DNA of 64,000 bases from Malachius bipustulatus (lineage: Eukaryota > Arthropoda > Insecta > Coleoptera > Melyridae), in assembly GCA_910589415.1 (NCBI GenBank), contig OU342630.1, forward strand, positions 83,882,186-83,946,185, given 5' to 3'. Under the pieces are notes generated by a model, which had not been told where the DNA came from, did not search any database, and saw nothing but the letters and a program-made list of their open reading frames with translations. Positions 59,117-64,000 of this stretch are shown piece after piece. The number at the start of each line of letters is the position of its first letter. The stretch's first letter is position 1. The translations under genes were made by a program, and so were the position numbers.

Positions 59117-60241
59117 TTAGTTTATATAACAAGAGTATGGATTGATATCTTTAATTGTAACATTTTTGTGAATAAAAGCTTTTGCTAATGGAAAGAAACT
59201 GCTGCACTCAAACATATCAGAATTTACATGAACAATTTCCAGAGTTCTCAAGTTATTGGCCATGTTTTCTGGTATGATACTCTTGATTGGATTATTGTAT
59301 ATTCTCAAAATGCTCAGTTTATTTAAGCCTTTAAAAGCATTATGTTCGATCGTGTGAATTTCATTATCTTGAAGTTCGAGGATATCTAAATTTGATAAGC
59401 CTTTAAAATCGCCAGTTTTCAAAACTTTTAAATCGTTGTGATCTAACTCGAGAAGTTTCAACGATGGCATGTCTTCAAATAAATTGTTTGGAATCGACTC
59501 TAACTTATTATGAGATAAACTGAGAATCTCTAGTATTATTAACGCGTCAAAGCAATTTTCATCAATATAATTAATTTTATTCTGATAAAGTTGTAGGGTA
59601 GTCAGATTTCCGGAAGAATCGAACTGATTTTCTATTCTCTCGATTTTATTATTGGATAATCTTAAGATTTCTAAGCTGACCAAATCATTAAAAGCGTCAT
59701 CTTCAATTACTTTTATCTTATTGTTTTGTAACTCCAAGCGGTGCAGTTCAAACAAGCCATCAAGTTCACCGTCATGTATAATTTCCAAATCGTTGCTGTC
59801 TAAGTCAAGCGTGTCTAAAGACCGCAAGTCATCAAATAGTCTATCCGGAATGTCTGATATATTATTGTCATCGAGAAGAAGTTCTTCTAATTCATACAAT
59901 TGATCAAATGCATCCTCGTCGATGACGGATATTTGATTTGAGTACAGACTCAAAAATTTCAAGCTCGAAAGTCCAGCAAAAGTGTTGTTCTTTATTTCCT
60001 TGATGTTATTTTCAGCCAAATACAAAGTCTCTAATTTCGATAATTCCTCAAATGCGTATGGTTTTATCTCATTAATTTCTCTTTTCAGAAAATTGAGCTC
60101 TTTAATTCTAAAGCTGGATGCTTCAATTGTCGTCAAAGTGTCATTACTGTGTAAAATGTTGCAGATGTTCTCAATTCCTTTCTGTGATGCGTTGCCGAAG
60201 ACGATTAGGCTGATCAGAAGGCATATATGGCTGTGTTTCAT
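59117..60241 (-). CDS. Secreted leucine-rich-repeat protein, copy B
   Basis: 374 aa, with the same signal peptide, LRR count and Cys cap as copy A. About 47 residues differ by eye, most on the variable LRR faces; many are Asp or Glu in A and Asn, His or Lys in B. Frame intact, so probably a working paralogue. Same acceptor-like TTGTTTAG before the ATG (60259-60260). Arisen by the segmental duplication; the binding surface may have shifted. Confidence 0.88.
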   Translation of the reverse strand: MKHSHICLLISLIVFGNASQKGIENICNILHSNDTLTTIEASSFRIKELNFLKREINEIKPYAFEELSKLETLYLAENNIKEIKNNTFAGLSSLKFLSLYSNQISVIDEDAFDQLYELEELLLDDNNISDIPDRLFDDLRSLDTLDLDSNDLEIIHDGELDGLFELHRLELQNNKIKVIEDDAFNDLVSLEILRLSNNKIERIENQFDSSGNLTTLQLYQNKINYIDENCFDALIILEILSLSHNKLESIPNNLFEDMPSLKLLELDHNDLKVLKTGDFKGLSNLDILELQDNEIHTIEHNAFKGLNKLSILRIYNNPIKSIIPENMANNLRTLEIVHVNSDMFECSSFFPLAKAFIHKNVTIKDINPYSCYIN

Positions 60242-60545
60242 TTTTGCGAGATGTGGACCTAAACAATAAATGCATTTTAGGGAATCATCAATATTGACCA
60301 GAATAAGTATTCATATTAAGATGTAAAGGGCCGGGGATGGAATATAGGTATAAATTAAACAAAATACGAGTAGATATACTATACAGGGTGCTAAGAGATA
60401 GGTACAGAGATAGGATGGGTACATATATCCTTCTCTGTATTGCTATCTCCTAAACGCTAAGAGATACAGGGTCGGTTAAATTAGAGAAAAGATGCGCAAT
60501 TTTGTGGCCATCTCGAATCCGTCGAGACATACAAATATCTGTGAC

Positions 60546-61747
60546 ATATTCTTCTTCTATTTGGGTTTTAGGTTCTTGATAATTAAAGTATAGTCGACCA
60601 AGAGATATAACGAAAAGATCTAATTGTTAAACTGTCATATTTTATGACTTCAACAATATTTCAATAATCCAAAAATTTATAAAATGACAGAAGTCGTTTC
60701 GTTATATCTCTGGTCCAACTATACCTATTATTTTTCAAAAATATTTTTATAAAAATGAAACGTTTCGGGACCGATTGGTCCCTATTGTTCACTCATAAAT
60801 TGTAAAAAATATGTAAAAACTTAAAAATACTTTTATAAATCCTAATTATTATAGTAAAATGTCGCAAATGTTTTTTTTTTTTTTAATTTTTGAAAAATAA
60901 TAAATTAATTTTGATCTTGATTCTGACATTTTATGTGTGTGCTTTTGTTTATATTATATTTCATTGTTTATTGTGTCTGTTAAGTGTATTTTATTGTATG
61001 ATAAATATGATTTTAAAAGTATTGTTATTGTAATGGTGGTGAGTAATTGTTAGTTTGAGTAGTAGCAGGATATTTTTGTGTGTGTTTTTGTTAGGAATCA
61101 GGTTTTTAGTTCTTTTTTTGTTTATGTAATTTTTTTATATTATAATTTCAGAATTACTAACTTGTTTTTAGGTGTGTGAAGGAGGTATGTTGGATATGAT
61201 AGTTTGATAGATACCTACGTGATAGATTGTTGATTTCAGTTCGGTCGTTTACGCTGGTTTGATTACTTTGTAAGTGGATCATTTCTAAAATAGTTCGTTT
61301 GTATGTGTTTTGTTCTCTGTCTATGATGTCGGTTTTGTCATAATTGAATTGATGTCCTGTGGTTTGTTTAGTGCGGTGTTTGCAGTTTTTGCATATTTGC
61401 GGACATTTATGCGTTGTTTTAGGTGTTGTTTTGTTTGACCTATGTCCTATGTATTGTTTTTCACAGTTGTTGCAAGGTATTTTGTAGATTATATGGGTTT
61501 GTTTTTCTGTTGGGATTCTTGATTTTAATTTTGTATGGAGGTTTTGAATTTGGTTGTGACTTTTGTGAGTTATTTTGATATTGGATTTTTTGAATATTTT
61601 TTCTATTTTTTCTGATAGTTGTGATACGTAAGGCATTTTTTTATAAAAATATTTTTGAAAAATAATAGGTACTTTAATTATCAAGAACCTAAAACCCAAA
61701 ACGAAGAAGAACATTTAACAACTAAGAAGCAAGGTTCAATAAAAAAA
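60546..61747 (-). mobile_element. Penelope-like element fragment, inverted-repeat flanked
   Basis: Insert absent from copy A (between 38184 and 38190). About 45 bp at each end are inverted: GGGTTTTAGGTTCTTGATAA near 60562 and its complement near 61682. Inside are a GIY-YIG frame and a hairpin 60767-60782 (GGGACC/GGTCCC) next to CGTTTC. Penelope-like elements often carry such inverted ends and hammerhead-like motifs. RT domain absent. Confidence 0.7.
61157..61714 (-). pseudogene. Penelope-like GIY-YIG endonuclease domain, partial
   Basis: 185 codons. The domain shows IIYKIPCNNC and YIG (CEKQYIGHRSNK), then His/Cys residues and a terminal KRTILEMIHL, the catalytic Glu region. This is the C-terminal endonuclease of Penelope-like retroelements, which cuts the insertion target. 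The RT that should precede it is missing and the frame runs into the inverted end. A relic. Confidence 0.72.
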
Positions 61748-61925
61748 ATCTGTTCCTGAAATATCCTGAAAAAATTCACAAATCGAGATTTATTAATTTT
61801 GCCATATCTTTTTTATTATTGGAAAGTCATCAGTCGTCAAGAGCTACCTATATGTCATTACAAAAATTTTCAAAGCCGACTAGATCCAAGAGTTTTCAGT
61901 CAACTTTCGTTTTTCTTATGGCCGT

Positions 61926-62990
61926 CATTACATATCGAGAGGAAGTTTCTTTAAATCACAAATACTACAGTTAAAAATATCACAAGAGTAACTAAGAGAA
62001 TTATAGTTATTACACATGACCTCAATGGGTGATCTAAAAAGTAAATTAGTCCTTGCAAACTGTCCATACGTGTGACTGCTCCTGGAATGAGGTCTAGGCA
62101 ATAAACACAAAATTTAATTTACTCAATAACTCAGGGCAATCAATCACACCATGTACAAGCTTATACAGAAATAAGATCGACATTCTGACTCGCCTCTTGC
62201 TAAACGTGTCCAAGCAATAAGTGTTCAAAAGCGTCGCATTAGAAAACCCTCTCTCTGGATAGAAGCCAAAATCTCTGAACCACATAATTATGTTTAAGTA
62301 CTCGCCTGACAATATCATCCAGCAGGTCTACAAGGTAGTTCTGAAGGGGATACCAAATTAGTGAAGCGTATTCTGCTTTAGAAACCATAAAAGCGAAGAA
62401 TAATATTTTCAAAGCCCTGTTACCCTTGAACTCTCTTGTGTTGCGCAGCAAATATCCCAATAGTTTATTCAGGGACGCTGACAGTTGCAAGACATGATTC
62501 ACAAATAAAAAATCTGAACTAAAGTGAACACCCAGATCCTTGATCTCGTTAACGCGATCTAGTAATACCCCTGATATGGCGTAATCAAAAACCACTGCAG
62601 AGCGTCTTCTGTTATACGACATGACCTTACACTTATCAATATTAATTTGCATCCCGCTGACAGAGCACCATTCAATCACACCATCTAAGCACTGCTGGAG
62701 ACACAAACAATCATCCTCTACTTCTACGGCCTTAAAGATCTTAAGATCGTCTGCAAACATCAGAGCTTCACAGTTGAGTTCATCACATACGCTGTTTATA
62801 AACAAAATGAACAGAAGTGGTCCTAGGTTGGAGCCCTGTGGTACTCCGAACACTGGAGTAAATGCCGCTGAAGAGTACCCATTGTATGAGACTAACTGCT
62901 GGCAGTCGGTCAAGTATGATTTCAAAAACTCGAGAAGATTTTCGCTAAATGCAAGAACATCCAATCTGTTGAGCCAAATTCTATGATTCT
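61926..62990 (-). pseudogene. Jockey-like LINE RT, C-terminal half
   Basis: 62964-62239 reads an RT palm with GVPQGSNLGPLLF and the catalytic FADD (MFADDLKIF), then thumb. The frame breaks near 62300 and continues in 62318-62094 (FSKRRVRMSILFLYKLVHG) and 62110-61928 (RTNLLFRSPIEVMCNNYN), the usual jockey C-terminus. The 5' part is lost at 62990 where another LINE begins. It interrupts copy B's foldback. Confidence 0.82.
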
Positions 62991-62999
62991 TGGCGGATG

Positions 63000-64000
63000 A
63001 TTCTATGATTCTATGTGGCCTGGGCTAACCAAGCAAAGAATAAGACAACAAGGAATACCCTTGGAAAAATACAGACTCACGTGCGTATTCATTACAGGAG
63101 CCATGAGAGCATGTCCCACAGCGGCACGGAGGTTATTTTAGTCCTCACACCAATGCATTTGATGGTGCAAACCGCCGCGAAAAGGGCCTATTACAGAATG
63201 TCAAGAGAGGGAATGGGTCTACCTATCAGAAGGAGGGAAAACATAGCCTACCTAATGAGAAACACATTACCAGCGCCCCTAGCGACTTAATCACTAGGAA
63301 ATATAGCTATTGAGAAGAACTTTACAACACTGTTCACCAACAAACAGGAGTGGACAAATGAGTCCGACAAGTAAAAATTCAAAGAGCGTACCATAAAATG
63401 GTATATACAGACGCATCGAAAACCATCGAAGGAACGGGAGCTGGAATCTTTGGACCATGCAGGTACAAATTATTTTGAGTCAATGGGAAAATACACCAGC
63501 ATATTTCAGGCGGAAATTCACGCTATAGAAATAAGGTGCGCTCAATTTAATATTGATAAGCACTGAGCTCATTTGTCATCAGTTCAAGAATGGTATAGGA
63601 ATGCCTGATAAAATTAAAGAGACTAGGCAAAGAGACAGGTGCCAGGGCCAGGACACACAGGTTTGAGGTAATCAAGAAGCAGACAGTCTAGCAAAGTGGG
63701 GAGCTTATTAGGCCAGAACCTTTTTGCAGACTAGAGCAAAAAAAAGATCTTCGAAGACAAGATAAGAAAGGAAAATGAAACCTAAAGGGAAAACTTCTGG
63801 AAGAACCTTCCGGGACTAATAAGACAAGCCAAGATAATGTTTGAGAAGTTTAACCAAAAAAGATTTGAAGCCTGCATCAAACTCAACAAAAATGGGTTAC
63901 GAATGCTAACAGGCTTCTTAACGGGTCATTGTAGACTCGGAGCACATTTCAACAAGATAGGTCTGCAAAACGACAAAACATGCAGATTCTGCGGGGAAGG
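63000..64000 (+). pseudogene. RNase H-bearing LINE (R1/I-like) 3' part, runs off the window
   Basis: Broken frames: RT end ITGAMRACPTAA in one frame and LVLTPMHLMVQTAAKRA in another (63095-63180); RNase H start YTDASKTIEGTGAG (63403-63450); C-terminus LTGFLTGHCRLG (63910) and the CCHC-like CRFCGEG at the edge. This order is that of R1/LOA/I-type LINEs with RNase H. Stops and frameshifts throughout. Confidence 0.75.

Larger units (their letters stand above)
55519..61925. repeat. Segmental duplication copy B
   Basis: Same order as copy A. It has the LRR gene and foldback hairpin but no LINE/BEL insert and no 34-kb palindrome. Its own insert is 60546-61747 (Penelope-like). It ends where a LINE begins at 61926. 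Confidence 0.88.

Noticed and set aside
60757..60796. Active hammerhead ribozyme.
   Set aside because: Stem II and GAAA-like bases are there, but the conserved CUGAUGA box is absent.
1..64000. CRISPR arrays, operons, prokaryotic islands.
   Set aside because: No regular spaced repeats; introns and insect retroelements show a eukaryotic genome.

Overview
This is insect genomic DNA. It is AT-rich, its genes are split by introns, and it is packed with transposons, foldback elements and MITEs. Short GTAGGTACCTA-type strings and Ty3/gypsy, BEL/Pao, Penelope-like and jockey-like retroelements fit a hemipteran or a similar insect, but I cannot name the species.

Layout. (1) 547-14295 (+): a complete RagC/D small GTPase gene, seven coding exons, 382 aa. 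Its 11.9-kb fourth intron-with-repeats holds a hAT-like MITE (8-bp target duplication) that was itself hit by a nearly intact Ty3/gypsy element (2230-9017). (2) 14410-19770: stacked MITEs, a 2.3-kb long-TIR DNA transposon carrying a broken CXC-domain gene, and a tandem pair of promoter-like repeats with a possible histone H2A start. (3) 20700-22475: a GC-richer stretch and a candidate first exon, with a short membrane-like reading frame interrupted by TGA-CTA. (4) 23013-38365 and 55519-61925: a direct segmental duplication. Each copy carries a secreted leucine-rich-repeat gene (minus strand, about 87% identical by eye). Copy A gained a jockey-like LINE, a BEL/Pao element inside that LINE, and a 1.87-kb palindrome. 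Copy B gained a Penelope-like fragment and another LINE. Because the copies differ, each is an empty-site control for the other's insertions. (5) 38059-51035: a run of palindromic elements, most ending TA-CAGGGTG...CACCCTG-TA. (6) 48123-53283 (+): the 3' four exons of an unrecognised single-pass membrane protein with a tyrosine-rich tail. (7) 61926-64000: converging remains of two non-LTR retrotransposons.

Host genes are few: RagC/D (nutrient sensing at the lysosome through TORC1), the two LRR proteins (secreted) and the membrane protein. Nothing suggests they form a pathway. The LRR genes lie on the opposite strand, upstream of the membrane-protein exons, perhaps inside its first intron. Most of what is unusual here is transposon biology: an in-frame integrase deletion in an otherwise open BEL polyprotein, a gag-pol frameshift heptamer, nested insertions with clean target duplications, and long hairpins that could be small-RNA sources.
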